From: Andreesenia sp964489735
GTDB taxonomy: Bacteria > Bacillota > Clostridia > Tissierellales > Gottschalkiaceae
Assembly (NCBI GenBank): GCA_964489735.1
Contig: CAZBAL010000013.1
Span: forward strand, 1 to 51,331
Direction: 5' to 3'
DNA length: 51,331 nucleotides
Part shown: positions 1-9,051 of the stretch, one piece after another
How positions within the stretch are numbered: the first letter of the stretch is position 1
Layout: each line of letters opens with the position of its first letter
Translations under genes and position numbers: made by a program
Notes under the pieces: generated by a model
The model's input: the letters and a program-made list of their open reading frames with translations, nothing else
What the model was told of the DNA's origin: nothing
The model's database searches: none

Positions 1-300
1 TAGTGCTCCAACTGCCAAATCAATATCATCCTGGATGACAATTATATTCTCTGTGGGTATTTTAAAATACTCCTTAGCTTCTCTTACAGATTCACCGCTC
101 TTATTCATAAATGTCTGAGGTTTCATCAATATGACCTTTTCTCCAGATAAATTCAATTCTCCATATACTGACTTGAATTTTATCTTGTTTACTTTAACAT
201 CATATTCCTCTGCAAGATAGTCAATAGCTGCGAATCCAACATTATGCTTTGTGTTTCTATATCTGGACCCCGGATTTCCCAGTCCTACTATCAAATACAA
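1..300 (-). CDS. pth: Peptidyl-tRNA hydrolase, N-terminal 100 codons (runs off the window)
   Basis: Cleaves the ester bond of peptidyl-tRNAs dropped by ribosomes so that the tRNA is recycled. The visible part opens LYLIVGLGNPGSRYRNTKHN, contains KPQTFMNKSG and continues to IIVIQDDIDL, all Pth signatures; the Asn, His and Asp of the active site are present. I chose a TTG start at 300 because GGAGG lies at 309-313 with an 8-base spacer and the protein begins directly with the family core. The ribosome binding site starts just after the prs stop, so the two genes are probably co-transcribed. The C-terminal half lies outside the window. Confidence 0.9.
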   Translation of the reverse strand, partial: MYLIVGLGNPGSRYRNTKHNVGFAAIDYLAEEYDVKVNKIKFKSVYGELNLSGEKVILMKPQTFMNKSGESVREAKEYFKIPTENIIVIQDDIDLAVGAL

Positions 301-313
301 ATCCGTTGCCTCC

Positions 314-1270
314 TTATTTTGTGTCAAACAGCTTGCTTACAGACTCATTGCTGTAAATTCTTCTTATTGCCTCTGCAAATATCTTTGAAACTGTTACAAC
401 TTCAATCTTATCTATTTTCTTTTCCTCTGGTAAAGGTATTGTATCTGTAATAACGATTTTCTCAATAGGAGATTCCTCTAATCTTTCAATTGCAGGTCCT
501 GAAAGAACTCCATGAGTACAACATGCATATACACTCTTAGCTCCGAATTTCTTAAGTACTTCTGCCGCTTTAGTAATAGAGCCAGCCGTATCTATTATAT
601 CGTCCACTAATATAGCATTTTTACCTTCTATATCTCCTATTACATTCATAACTTCTGAAACATTTGCTTTAGGTCTTCTCTTTTCTATGATCGCTATCGG
701 AAGATCATAAATGCTTGCAAAATTTCTAGCTCTTTGAACTCCACCAACATCCGGTGAAACTATAACAGTATCTTCTTTCATTGCTAACTCTTCAAAGTAT
801 TTAGCTAGAATAGGTCCTCCTAATAGATGATCTAGAGGTATATCGAAGTAACCCTGAAGCTGTGCTGCGTGTAAATCCATGCTGATTACTCTGTCCGCAC
901 CTGCTTCTGTTATAAGATTAGCCACAAGCTTTGCTGTTATAGGCTCTCTCGCTTTAGCTTTTCTATCCTGTCTAGCATATCCGTAATATGGAATAACAGC
1001 ATTAATTCTTCCTGCAGAAGCTCTCTTAAGCGCATCTATAACTATTAAAAGCTCCATCAGGTTGTCATTGGTCGGAGCACATGTTGCTTGAATAACAAAA
1101 ACATCCACACCTCTAACTGTCTCGCCTAAACTTACAGTTGTTTCTCCATCACTGAATTTTCCAATCGTAAGATCACCCAGTTTCATATCCAGCTCTTCAC
1201 ATATTTTTTCTCCAAACTCTCTGTTTCTTTCCCCTGCAAAAATCTTCACTATACCACTACCGATATTCAT
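314..1270 (-). CDS. prs: Ribose-phosphate pyrophosphokinase (PRPP synthetase)
   Basis: Makes PRPP from ribose 5-phosphate and ATP for purine, pyrimidine, His, Trp and NAD synthesis. The protein is 318 residues, normal for class I Prs. It shows the N-terminal KIFAGERNREFGEKIC region, the YYGYARQDRK loop at about 95-104, the DLHA metal-binding motif near 132 and the PRPP-binding loop VDDIIDTAGS at 222-231. A GGAGGGACT ribosome binding site precedes the ATG. It follows glmU on the same strand, the usual Gram-positive neighbourhood, with purR upstream, so PRPP supply and its purine repressor are linked. Confidence 0.97.
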   Translation of the reverse strand: MNIGSGIVKIFAGERNREFGEKICEELDMKLGDLTIGKFSDGETTVSLGETVRGVDVFVIQATCAPTNDNLMELLIVIDALKRASAGRINAVIPYYGYARQDRKAKAREPITAKLVANLITEAGADRVISMDLHAAQLQGYFDIPLDHLLGGPILAKYFEELAMKEDTVIVSPDVGGVQRARNFASIYDLPIAIIEKRRPKANVSEVMNVIGDIEGKNAILVDDIIDTAGSITKAAEVLKKFGAKSVYACCTHGVLSGPAIERLEESPIEKIVITDTIPLPEEKKIDKIEVVTVSKIFAEAIRRIYSNESVSKLFDTK

Positions 1271-1368
1271 AAAAAGTCCCTCCTAAATATTGAGCTCTCA
1301 CTTAGCTCATCTTTATTAATTATCCTTGCTATTTTAAAAAAGGTCAAGCCGTTCCAGCTTCATATTTT

Positions 1369-2748
1369 TTATTTATTAACTTTCTTTAAAACCCAGCCAA
1401 CTTTTTCAACCTGTCTTGCTCTTGCTATAGCCAGGCTGTTTTCTTTTACTTCATCAGTGATTGTAGATCCCGCCGCAATATATGAATTTGAGTTTATTTT
1501 CAAAGGCGATACCAAGTTACTGTTGCACCCTAAGAAAACATTGTCTCCAACTTCAACTCTAGCCTTTGTCGATCCATCATAGTTTACAAAGACAACTCCG
1601 CATCCGATATTTACATTCTCACCTACATCTGCATCCCCAATATATGAATGATGAGATGCTTTACTTCCGTCTCCTATAGTAGCATTTTTAACTTCAACAA
1701 AATCCCCTATCTTAACATTCTTGCCTATATTGCTATCAGGTCTAAGATATGCATAAGGCCCTATTTTAGTAGAGTCTCCAACTTTACTGTAAGCAATAGT
1801 AGAGCTTTGAATAGCCACATTATCTCCAATTTCCGAGTGAATTATTTTTACGTTGTTTCCTAGCTTGCAGTTCTCTCCAATTATCGAAGGACCTTCTATC
1901 GCAACTCCAGGGTATAGTACAGTATCTTTTCCGATTTTAGCATCCGGACATATATAAGTCATATCAGGATTTATCAGTATAGCACCTTCTAACATGAACT
2001 TCTCATTAACTCTTTCTCTCATAACTTTTTCAGCAGCTGCAAGCTGTACTTTTGAATTTATTCCCTGAATTTCACCTGGATCTTCAGTTATAAATCCACC
2101 AACTTTTCCACCTTGACTATTAACAATTTCAACCGCATCCGTTATATAATATTCTCCCTGTGCATTATCATTGTCAAGTTTTGATAGAATGTCTTTAAGT
2201 ACTGATCCTTTAAAACAGTAAATTCCTGAATTTACCTCATCAATTTTTCTCTGTTCTTCTGTTGCATCTTTCTGTTCAACTATAGATAGAACTTTTCCAT
2301 CTGAGTCCTTCACTATTCTTCCATAACCAGTTGGATCTTCTAACTTAGATGTTAAAACAGTAACATCATATTCACCATCCATATGGAAGCTCATAAGTTC
2401 TTCTACCGTTGTTGATCTTATAAGCGGTGTATCTCCGCATAAAACTACAACCGTATCCTCATCCTCAAATTTTCCCTGTGCCTGCTGAACAGCAAATCCA
2501 GTTCCATAAGGAGCATCTTCTCCAATTGGCTGAACAGCGATTATCACTTTCTCTTTATCCTCTATAACATCTTCTATTACATCAGCTTTATATCCTACTA
2601 CAACTATATTCTTCTCTACTCCAGCATCTACTGCAGAATCAATAACATGATTTACTAAAGCCTTCTCACACACTTTATGTGCACATTTAGGCAGATTAGA
2701 CTTCATTCTAGTCCCTTCACCTGCAGCTAAAATTACTGATACCAACAT
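1369..2748 (-). CDS. glmU: Bifunctional GlmU: glucosamine-1-phosphate N-acetyltransferase / GlcNAc-1-P uridylyltransferase
   Basis: Catalyses the last two steps to UDP-GlcNAc, the precursor of peptidoglycan and other glycans. The N-terminal half is a nucleotidyltransferase starting LAAGEGTRMKS (residues 7-17), with QPIGEDAPYGTGFAV and VVVLCGDTPL following. From about residue 250 the sequence becomes hexapeptide repeats of the left-handed beta-helix acetyltransferase, with the HHSYIGD segment and a C-terminal GWVLKK tail. At 459 residues it is full length. It starts 22 bases after purR; spoVG, which often lies between these two genes, is absent. Confidence 0.97.
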   Translation of the reverse strand: MLVSVILAAGEGTRMKSNLPKCAHKVCEKALVNHVIDSAVDAGVEKNIVVVGYKADVIEDVIEDKEKVIIAVQPIGEDAPYGTGFAVQQAQGKFEDEDTVVVLCGDTPLIRSTTVEELMSFHMDGEYDVTVLTSKLEDPTGYGRIVKDSDGKVLSIVEQKDATEEQRKIDEVNSGIYCFKGSVLKDILSKLDNDNAQGEYYITDAVEIVNSQGGKVGGFITEDPGEIQGINSKVQLAAAEKVMRERVNEKFMLEGAILINPDMTYICPDAKIGKDTVLYPGVAIEGPSIIGENCKLGNNVKIIHSEIGDNVAIQSSTIAYSKVGDSTKIGPYAYLRPDSNIGKNVKIGDFVEVKNATIGDGSKASHHSYIGDADVGENVNIGCGVVFVNYDGSTKARVEVGDNVFLGCNSNLVSPLKINSNSYIAAGSTITDEVKENSLAIARARQVEKVGWVLKKVNK

Positions 2749-2770
2749 ACTAAATGACCCCTTTTCAACA

Positions 2771-3580
2771 TTATTTATTTTTCGGCAATATGATTAAACT
2801 ATTTGCCCTATCATCTATTTCTATAAGCTCAAGCAGCGATTCAACTTTGTTTTCTTTTAAGAGACTTTCCTCACATTTGCTTATTAAAACTCCTACCCCT
2901 ATAACCTCTGATTTAAACTCTTTCATCATGGATTTGATACCGTCTATAGTACCTCCTCCTCTCATGAAATCATCTATTACCAAAACTCTGCTGTTTTCCT
3001 TCATACTATTTCTAGCCAAAGATAAACTCTGTATAGTTCCGAGCGACTTTGACATATAATTCACATTTACAGTCGTTCCCTCTGTTATCTTGGTATTCTT
3101 CCTGATTACCACAAGCGGTACATTCAGAGCTCTAGCAGTCATCGAAGCCATCTGAATTCCTTTAGTTTCAATTGTAACAACGTAATCAACTTTCTTGTTA
3201 CTGAATCTGCTCGCAAATATTCTTCCTATTCCGTCTGTAATCTCTGGTGAAAATATCAGATCTGTTAGAAAAACAAATTTACCGACAACTATACGTTCAG
3301 GATCCGATAATTTTTCTGAAAGCATTTTCAGAAATTCTTTTTCATCTTGCCTATTCATTTTTGGAATATACTTTACTCCACCTGATGCTCCGGGTAAAGT
3401 CACAACCGTCCCGACATCAAGCTTTTCTATTAAATCTTTTAGAATTACAATGTCTTCGCTTATCGTAGATTTAGCAGCATTGAGTTTTTCAGTGAAATAA
3501 CCATATGTGAACACCTGGTTAGGATTATTAGTTAAAACATATGTCAACGCACCTATTCTTTCGTTTCTCTTAAAATTCAT
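2771..3580 (-). CDS. purR: Pur operon repressor PurR
   Basis: Represses purine genes when PRPP is low. An N-terminal winged-helix region (about 1-75, starting MNFKRNERIGALTYVLTNNP) precedes a phosphoribosyltransferase-like effector domain with the PRPP motif VLVIDDFMRGGGT near residue 200. I start at the ATG at 3580 rather than the upstream TTG at 3586, because AGAGG at 3590-3594 has a 9-base spacer to the ATG and only 3 to the TTG. The protein is 269 residues, usual for PurR. It heads the purR-glmU-prs-pth unit. I did not see a CCGAAC-type PurBox upstream. Confidence 0.95.
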   Translation of the reverse strand: MNFKRNERIGALTYVLTNNPNQVFTYGYFTEKLNAAKSTISEDIVILKDLIEKLDVGTVVTLPGASGGVKYIPKMNRQDEKEFLKMLSEKLSDPERIVVGKFVFLTDLIFSPEITDGIGRIFASRFSNKKVDYVVTIETKGIQMASMTARALNVPLVVIRKNTKITEGTTVNVNYMSKSLGTIQSLSLARNSMKENSRVLVIDDFMRGGGTIDGIKSMMKEFKSEVIGVGVLISKCEESLLKENKVESLLELIEIDDRANSLIILPKNK

Positions 3581-3691
3581 ATACAAAAACCTCTTTTATC
3601 GATTATTTTTGCTCATATATATAATTTTATTAGGAAATCACTATGTTTTCAAGTAAATAGTAGTTTTTAGTTTAATTTTAGATTTCTAATA

Positions 3692-3700
3692 TGGTATAAT
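3692..3700 (+). promoter_or_regulatory. Extended -10 promoter of murC
   Basis: TGGTATAAT is an extended -10 element (TGnTATAAT) with a weak -35 region around 3672-3677. Transcription would start near 3707. That leaves no room for a ribosome binding site ahead of the ATG at 3713 and supports the ATG at 3755 as the murC start. Confidence 0.7.
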
Positions 3701-3754
3701 CAAGGAGTTAAGATGAATTTACTTACAGTGATTTTGAGTTTAGGAGGCTATACA

Positions 3755-5140
3755 ATGAAAACTTTTGATATATATAATACAGAATATAGCAGTGTGCATT
3801 TTATAGGAATAGGTGGAGTTAGTATGAGCGGTCTTGCTACTATACTCCTGGATAAAGGAATATCTGTTTCAGGTTCAGACATGAACGACTCAGAAACGGT
3901 AAAAAAACTTAGAGATAAAGGTGCTGAGATTTTCTTAGGTCATAGTGAAGACAATATAAAGTCACCTGACTTAGTAATATATACAGATGCGATCTCACCG
4001 CATAATCCAGAATTTAAAAAAGCTCTGGATGAGAATATACTATGTGTTGACAGAGGAACGTTCCTAGGTCAGCTTATGAGAGTTTACGAAGATTCTATAG
4101 CAGTAGCTGGTACCCATGGAAAAACTACTACGACCAGTATGCTGACTGTACTCTTAAATGATACTGAACTTAATCCAACTATACTGCTTGGAGGAAGTCT
4201 TGAGCAGATAAAAGGAAATGTTAAGATTGGAGATAAGAAACTTCTTATAACTGAAGCCTGTGAATACAAAGGAAATGTACTTAAATTTCACTCTACAGTA
4301 GGTATACTTTTAAATGTGGACAATGACCATTTAGATTATTTTACAGGGATAGAACAGATAATTGATACATTCAAAGGTTTCGTGGCTCTGATACCGGAAG
4401 ATGGTCACCTGATTGTAAATATAGATGATGAAAATGCAATGAAAGCAGCAGAAGATGCTAAATGCAATGTAGTTACATTTGGTAAGTCAGAAGATGCAAA
4501 GTACAGAATTTCAGATATAAAAGTAAATCCTGATTTCACATCCACTTACAAGCTAACTATCGATGGCGATAAATCATATACTGTGAACCTAAATGTAATT
4601 GGAGAGCATAATATACTGGATTCAGCAGCTGCTATTACAGCATCACATTGCTGTGGCATTGAAATGGATTATCTACTGGATAAAATACAGGAATACACAG
4701 GAACTAAAAGACGTCTTGAAAGAAAAGGCACTTGCAACGGCTTCGCTATAATTGATGACTATGCTCATCATCCTACAGAAATACAGGCTTCTCTGAAAGC
4801 TGCTAAGCATCTTGGAGCAAACAGTGTATGGTGTATTTTCCAGCCTCATACTTATAGCAGATCAATTTCGCTTATAGAAGATTTCTGTAACTCATTCTAT
4901 GATGCTGACCATGTTATAATTGCTGATATATTTGCAGCTAGAGAGCAGAACTGGGGAAATGTCCATGCTAAGGACTTTGTTGAAAGACTTCAGGCCAATG
5001 AAGTAGATGCCCTTTACTTTGAGTCTTTTGACCAGATAGAAGAGCATATTATGAATAATGCATCCGAAGGAGATATCGTTTTAACAATGGGAGCAGGAAA
5101 CATCGTGGAAGTTGGAGAAAATATAATAAATAAATGCTAG
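3755..5140 (+). CDS. murC: UDP-N-acetylmuramate--L-alanine ligase MurC
   Basis: ATP-dependent ligase adding the first amino acid, L-Ala, to UDP-MurNAc in the cytoplasmic stage of peptidoglycan synthesis. It carries the N-terminal Rossmann motif HFIGIGGVSMSGLA, the Mur ligase P-loop GTHGKTTTTSM, the carbamylated-lysine region and the C-terminal DDYAHHPTEI motif. An in-frame ATG at 3713 exists, but the ATG at 3755 has TAGGAGG at 3741-3747 and gives a 461-residue protein of normal family length. The gene is transcribed away from purR. Confidence 0.95.
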   Translation: MKTFDIYNTEYSSVHFIGIGGVSMSGLATILLDKGISVSGSDMNDSETVKKLRDKGAEIFLGHSEDNIKSPDLVIYTDAISPHNPEFKKALDENILCVDRGTFLGQLMRVYEDSIAVAGTHGKTTTTSMLTVLLNDTELNPTILLGGSLEQIKGNVKIGDKKLLITEACEYKGNVLKFHSTVGILLNVDNDHLDYFTGIEQIIDTFKGFVALIPEDGHLIVNIDDENAMKAAEDAKCNVVTFGKSEDAKYRISDIKVNPDFTSTYKLTIDGDKSYTVNLNVIGEHNILDSAAAITASHCCGIEMDYLLDKIQEYTGTKRRLERKGTCNGFAIIDDYAHHPTEIQASLKAAKHLGANSVWCIFQPHTYSRSISLIEDFCNSFYDADHVIIADIFAAREQNWGNVHAKDFVERLQANEVDALYFESFDQIEEHIMNNASEGDIVLTMGAGNIVEVGENIINKC

Positions 5141-5209
5141 TTTACTGTTTAAATTCCTTATTAATGGGAAAGTATATATTAGAGAAAAAACGTAGAAAGG
5201 ATGATTCCT

Positions 5210-5629
5210 ATGATTAATGTGAATAAAGTATTAGTTCCAGTAGATGGCTCGGAAAGAAGTTTGGAAGCAATTGAAATGGTAAAATCACTCTTTGTTAACC
5301 ATCCGATTGAAATTCATTTACTTAATGTTGTTGAAGTTAATTATATAGTTCAAGAAAGCATACAGAAAGAATTGATTGTTCAGAGTAACGAAGTTCTTGA
5401 CCATGCAGGAGAATTACTTGAAAACTACACAGTTGTAAAATCAAGTATTGTAGGTACTCCGTATAAAGACATAATAGAGTATGCTTCAAAGGAAAAAGTT
5501 GATCTCATAGTTATGACTAGAATGGGATTAAGCGGATTCCAAAGATACTTAATCGGTTCGGTTACGAGCAAAGTTGTTGCTCATTCACCAATACCAGTTA
5601 TAGTTATACCAGAAAAGCCTTTAGACTAA
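5210..5629 (+). CDS. Universal stress protein (UspA family)
   Basis: A single Usp domain of 139 residues. It begins VNKVLVPVDGSERS and ends with the ATP-binding loop pattern VMTRMGLSGFQRYLIGSVTSKVVAHSPIPV, which matches the G-x2-G-x9-G-(S/T) nucleotide-binding type of Usp. The start at 5210 is preferred over the ATG at 5201, because AAAGGATGA at 5196-5203 serves as its ribosome binding site and overlaps the earlier ATG. The gene follows murC by about 70 bases and ends at a strong terminator. The target is unknown. Confidence 0.9.
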   Translation: MINVNKVLVPVDGSERSLEAIEMVKSLFVNHPIEIHLLNVVEVNYIVQESIQKELIVQSNEVLDHAGELLENYTVVKSSIVGTPYKDIIEYASKEKVDLIVMTRMGLSGFQRYLIGSVTSKVVAHSPIPVIVIPEKPLD

Positions 5630-5638
5630 TAAATCATC

Positions 5639-5678
5639 AAAAGCATTTCCTATCTTTTTTAGGAGATGCTTTTTTTTA
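5639..5678 (+). terminator. Rho-independent terminator of murC-usp
   Basis: AAAAGCATTTCCT pairs with AGGAGATGCTTTT (one G-U), followed by a run of T to 5678. Confidence 0.9.
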
Positions 5679-5680
5679 TA

Positions 5681-5766
5681 AAAAAAAGACATACTGCTAT
5701 ATTTTTCAAATACCTTGCATAAGCCTTCACATAGGCAAAGTACTGAAATTCTATAACAGTATGTCT
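5681..5766 (-). terminator. Long structured terminator of the acc operon
   Basis: Read on the minus strand, AGACATACTGTTATA (5766-5752) pairs with TATAGCAGTATGTCT (5701-5687), and a T run follows. The roughly 50-base loop contains nested pairings (TACTTTGC with GCAAGGTA, GCCT with AGGC), so the element is larger than a simple terminator. It shares its outer CAGTATGTCTTTTTTT end with the terminator at 13172-13237. Confidence 0.8.
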
Positions 5767-5774
5767 AAAACACA

Positions 5775-6767
5775 TTATAATTCGATATATTTTCCCATTC
5801 TTCTTATCTTTTCATATCTTTTTTCGACATTTTCCTCAATTTCATGTGAATCTAGCTCTTTTAATGATTTTTCTATATAATCTTTTATATTTTCAGCAGA
5901 TTCTTTAATTGAATTATGTGCTCCACCTTCTGGCTCTGATATAATATCATCTATTATTCCCAGACCTAGAAGATCCTTAGATGTCATATTCATAACTGCA
6001 GCCGCATCAGGCGCTTTTTTTGCATCTTTCCAAAGTATGCTGGCAAGTCCTTCCGGTGAAATAACAGAATATACAGAGTTCTCAAGCATAGCTATTTTAT
6101 CAGCAACGCCAAGTGCAAGAGCTCCACCACTGCCACCTTCTCCTATTATTATCGCAATCGTAGGAACTTTCAGCCTGCTCATCTCAAGAAGATTCTCTGC
6201 AATAGCCTGAGCCTGTCCTCTTTCCTCAGCCCCAATCCCGCAGTATGCTCCTGCAGTATCTATTAGAGTTATAATAGGTCTGTTGAATTTTTCTGCCTGC
6301 TTCATCAGTCTGAGTGCTTTTCTATATCCTTCAGGATTTGGCATACCGAAGTTTCTAAAAATATTTTCTTCAGTATTTCTCCCTTTCTGATGACCAATAA
6401 TAGTGACAGGTCTGCCATCCATAAATCCTATCCCTGCTATTATTGCTTTGTCATCAGCGAATCTTCTATCTCCATGAAGCTCAATAAACTTCTCAGTTAT
6501 ATTGGAGATATATTCCAGGCAGTTAGGTCTTTCTCTATGCCTTGCAAGTCCGACTTTTTCCCACGCAGTGATTTCCTGAGGTGCCAGTAATTCTGACTGT
6601 ATAGGTGCTTCAGTTTCACTTTTACTCTCTCTTGCTTCGGAAAGTGTCTTTCTTATCGCTTCTATCTCTTTACTTAAATCGGTACCTGTCAATTCAGAAG
6701 CTTTCTCAAGTTCTAATATGCTCTTTTCTAGTTTATCTAAATAATCTTTGTTATCGCTCATAATCAC
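5775..6767 (-). CDS. accA: Acetyl-CoA carboxylase carboxyltransferase subunit alpha
   Basis: With AccD forms the carboxyltransferase that moves CO2 from carboxybiotin to acetyl-CoA, giving malonyl-CoA for fatty acid synthesis. It has the coiled N-terminal segment, ARHRERPNCLEYI, the crotonase-like core (GHQKGRNTEENI, NFGMPNPEGYRKALRLM) and the oxyanion-hole region GEGGSGGALALGVAD. At 330 residues it is normal. The GTG at 6767 overlaps the last base of the accD TAG stop, and a second candidate start is the ATG at 6761; either way it is translationally coupled to accD. Confidence 0.96.
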   Translation of the reverse strand: MIMSDNKDYLDKLEKSILELEKASELTGTDLSKEIEAIRKTLSEARESKSETEAPIQSELLAPQEITAWEKVGLARHRERPNCLEYISNITEKFIELHGDRRFADDKAIIAGIGFMDGRPVTIIGHQKGRNTEENIFRNFGMPNPEGYRKALRLMKQAEKFNRPIITLIDTAGAYCGIGAEERGQAQAIAENLLEMSRLKVPTIAIIIGEGGSGGALALGVADKIAMLENSVYSVISPEGLASILWKDAKKAPDAAAVMNMTSKDLLGLGIIDDIISEPEGGAHNSIKESAENIKDYIEKSLKELDSHEIEENVEKRYEKIRRMGKYIEL

Positions 6768-7648
6768 TATTCACCACCTGAACTATGAATCTTAATAAGA
6801 TCCGATATTGTCTGTTTCATCATTTTTCTTTCAACAATAAGATCCACAAATCCCTTTTCAAGCAGGAATTCTGCAGTTTGGAATCCTTCAGGTAAGTTCT
6901 GTCTTATGGTCTGTGCAACAACCCTAGGACCTGCAAACCCTATTAGAGTTTCAGGTTCTGACATTATTATGTCTCCAAGCATTGCAAAGCTCGCTGATAC
7001 CCCTCCTGTTGTCGGGTCTGTAAGAACGGTCAGATAAAAAATGTTCTTTTCGTCCAGCTTAGCTATAGCAGCAGAAGTCTTAGCCATCTGCATTAGCGAA
7101 ACTATACCTTCCTGCATTCTAGCTCCTCCTGATGCGCAGAATAGAACAAGAGGGATTGAATGCTCAACAGAATCTTCCATAAGCCTTGTGATTTTTTCAC
7201 CCACAACGGAACCCATACTTCCCATCATGAACTTAGATTCCATAATTCCAATATTCACTGGCTGTCCATCGATATTTCCTCTTCCTGTAATTACTGCTTC
7301 ATCCAGTTTAGACTGCTTTCTTGCCTTGTCCAGTTTTACATCATATTCAGGAAAGTTGAGAAAATTTTCTGTTTTTATATCTGTAAAGTACTCTTCAAAA
7401 CTTTCATCATCTATTATGCTTTTTAACCTGCTCCTAGCATCAAGTCTTCCATGCTTACCACAGCTTGGGCACACACTTAAGTTGTCCTCAAACTCTTTTA
7501 TAAGCATTATCTCTTCACATTTTCCGCATTTCATCCAGATGTTTTCATCAAAACTGTTATCCGCTGCTGCTGCAGATTTTCCCTGTGCTTTTTTATTGAC
7601 TGTGATAGTAGCATACTTTTTTTTGCCTTTAAATAAGTCTTTTAACAT
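6767..7648 (-). CDS. accD: Acetyl-CoA carboxylase carboxyltransferase subunit beta
   Basis: Partner of AccA in the carboxyltransferase. A four-cysteine zinc ribbon (CGKC then CPSC) lies at about residues 40-65, followed by the crotonase fold with GGARMQEGIVSLMQM and DPTTGGVSASFAMLGDI. I start at the ATG at 7648, because the ATG at 7657 overlaps the AAAGGATG ribosome binding site; the protein is then 293 residues. Third gene of the operon; its stop overlaps the accA start. Confidence 0.95.
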   Translation of the reverse strand: MLKDLFKGKKKYATITVNKKAQGKSAAAADNSFDENIWMKCGKCEEIMLIKEFEDNLSVCPSCGKHGRLDARSRLKSIIDDESFEEYFTDIKTENFLNFPEYDVKLDKARKQSKLDEAVITGRGNIDGQPVNIGIMESKFMMGSMGSVVGEKITRLMEDSVEHSIPLVLFCASGGARMQEGIVSLMQMAKTSAAIAKLDEKNIFYLTVLTDPTTGGVSASFAMLGDIIMSEPETLIGFAGPRVVAQTIRQNLPEGFQTAEFLLEKGFVDLIVERKMMKQTISDLIKIHSSGGE

Positions 7649-7703
7649 TTTCTGCATCCTTTCTGAATTCAGAAGATTCTCTTATCAATCGATACATTCA
7701 GTA

Positions 7704-9050
7704 TTAAGAACCAAGTATTTCATTTTCGATAAAAGATGTGTAGATATTGTTCTTTTTAAAATCTTCATTGTCGAGAATCTCTAGCTGAAACTCTATATTA
7801 TTGTCAATCCCAAAAATATAGAACTCATCCAGTGCTCTTTTCATTCTGGATATAGCTTCTTCTCTATCACTTGCCCAAACAATCAACTTGCCTATCATTG
7901 AGTCATAGTTAGAAGGAATTTTGTACCCCGGATACACAAAAGTATCCAGTCTTATACCATTTCCTCCCGGCAGCATCAATTCATCGATAGTTCCTGGTGA
8001 AGGTCTGAAGTTCTCACTAGGCTTCTCAGCATTGATTCTACACTCTATTGCATGTCCTCGGATTTGAATATCATCCTGTGTAAATTTCAGTTTCTGTCCA
8101 TAAGCAATTTCTATTTGGGTTTTTATTAAATCTATTCCCGTAACCATCTCAGTAACAGGGTGTTCAACCTGAATTCTTGTATTCATTTCTATAAAATAGT
8201 ATTGGCCGTCTGAATCAAGCAGAAACTCAATAGTTCCCGCACTCATGTAACCAACTGCTTTAGCTGCTTTAATAGCAGACTCTCCCATTTTCTTTCTAAG
8301 TTCTTCATCTATAAGTGTACATGGAGATTCTTCCAGTACTTTCTGATTTCTTCTCTGAAGAGAACAGTCTCTCTCTCCTAAATGCACTACATTTCCAAAC
8401 TCATCCGCCATTATCTGGAACTCTATATGTCTTGGTTTCTGAATAAACTTTTCAACATACATAGAATCATCGTTGAAAGCAAGCTTCGCTTCAGATTTGG
8501 CAGTATTGAAGTTCTCAATGAATTTATCTGCTTCAAATATTATTCTCATTCCTCTTCCGCCACCGCCGGCAGAAGCTTTTACAATTACCGGATAACCCAT
8601 GTCGTCAGCAACTTTTTTAGCTTCTTCTGCTGATGTTGTAGCTTCCTCAGAGCCCGGCACTACTGGAACTCCAGCTTCTATCATAGTTTTTCTGGCTTCA
8701 GCTTTATCTCCCATTCTTTCAATATGAGATTTCTTAGGTCCTATAAACTTTATTCCATGCATATTGCATATATCAACCAGTTTTGAATTTTCTGATAAAA
8801 ATCCATATCCTGGATGTATCGCGTCCGCTCCTGTTACTAGAGCAGCACTTATTATAGACTTTATATTTAAGTAGCTCTTATTAGGAGCCGCCGGCCCTAC
8901 ACATATCGCCTCATCTGCATAATGAACATGAAGAGATTCGCTATCCGCTTCAGAATAAACTGCAACTGTTGCTATTCCCATCTCTTTGCATGCTCTTATA
9001 ATCCTAAGAGCTATCTCGCCTCTATTTGCTATAAGTATTTTATTAAACAT
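7704..9050 (-). CDS. accC: Acetyl-CoA carboxylase biotin carboxylase subunit
   Basis: Carboxylates the biotin on AccB using ATP and bicarbonate. ATP-grasp enzyme of 448 residues, usual length. Visible signatures are the N-terminal KILIANRGEIALRIIRACKE, the glycine-rich ATP loop KASAGGGGRGMR near 160-170, EKFIQKPRHIEFQI, FIEMNTRIQVEHPVTE and the C-terminal RINAEKP region. AAGGAG precedes the ATG. Only one base separates it from the accB stop, so it is tightly coupled with accB. Confidence 0.97.
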   Translation of the reverse strand: MFNKILIANRGEIALRIIRACKEMGIATVAVYSEADSESLHVHYADEAICVGPAAPNKSYLNIKSIISAALVTGADAIHPGYGFLSENSKLVDICNMHGIKFIGPKKSHIERMGDKAEARKTMIEAGVPVVPGSEEATTSAEEAKKVADDMGYPVIVKASAGGGGRGMRIIFEADKFIENFNTAKSEAKLAFNDDSMYVEKFIQKPRHIEFQIMADEFGNVVHLGERDCSLQRRNQKVLEESPCTLIDEELRKKMGESAIKAAKAVGYMSAGTIEFLLDSDGQYYFIEMNTRIQVEHPVTEMVTGIDLIKTQIEIAYGQKLKFTQDDIQIRGHAIECRINAEKPSENFRPSPGTIDELMLPGGNGIRLDTFVYPGYKIPSNYDSMIGKLIVWASDREEAISRMKRALDEFYIFGIDNNIEFQLEILDNEDFKKNNIYTSFIENEILGS

Positions 9051-9051
9051 A

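Noticed and set aside
3587..3712. PurBox or guanine/PRPP riboswitch upstream of purR
   Set aside because: No CCGAAC-type box and no recognisable purine aptamer core were seen in the intergenic region.
7041..7784. Long plus-strand open frame (247 codons) opposite accD
   Set aside because: It is antisense to a clear accD with zinc finger and crotonase motifs; the frame is open only because of codon bias and has no family features or ribosome binding site.
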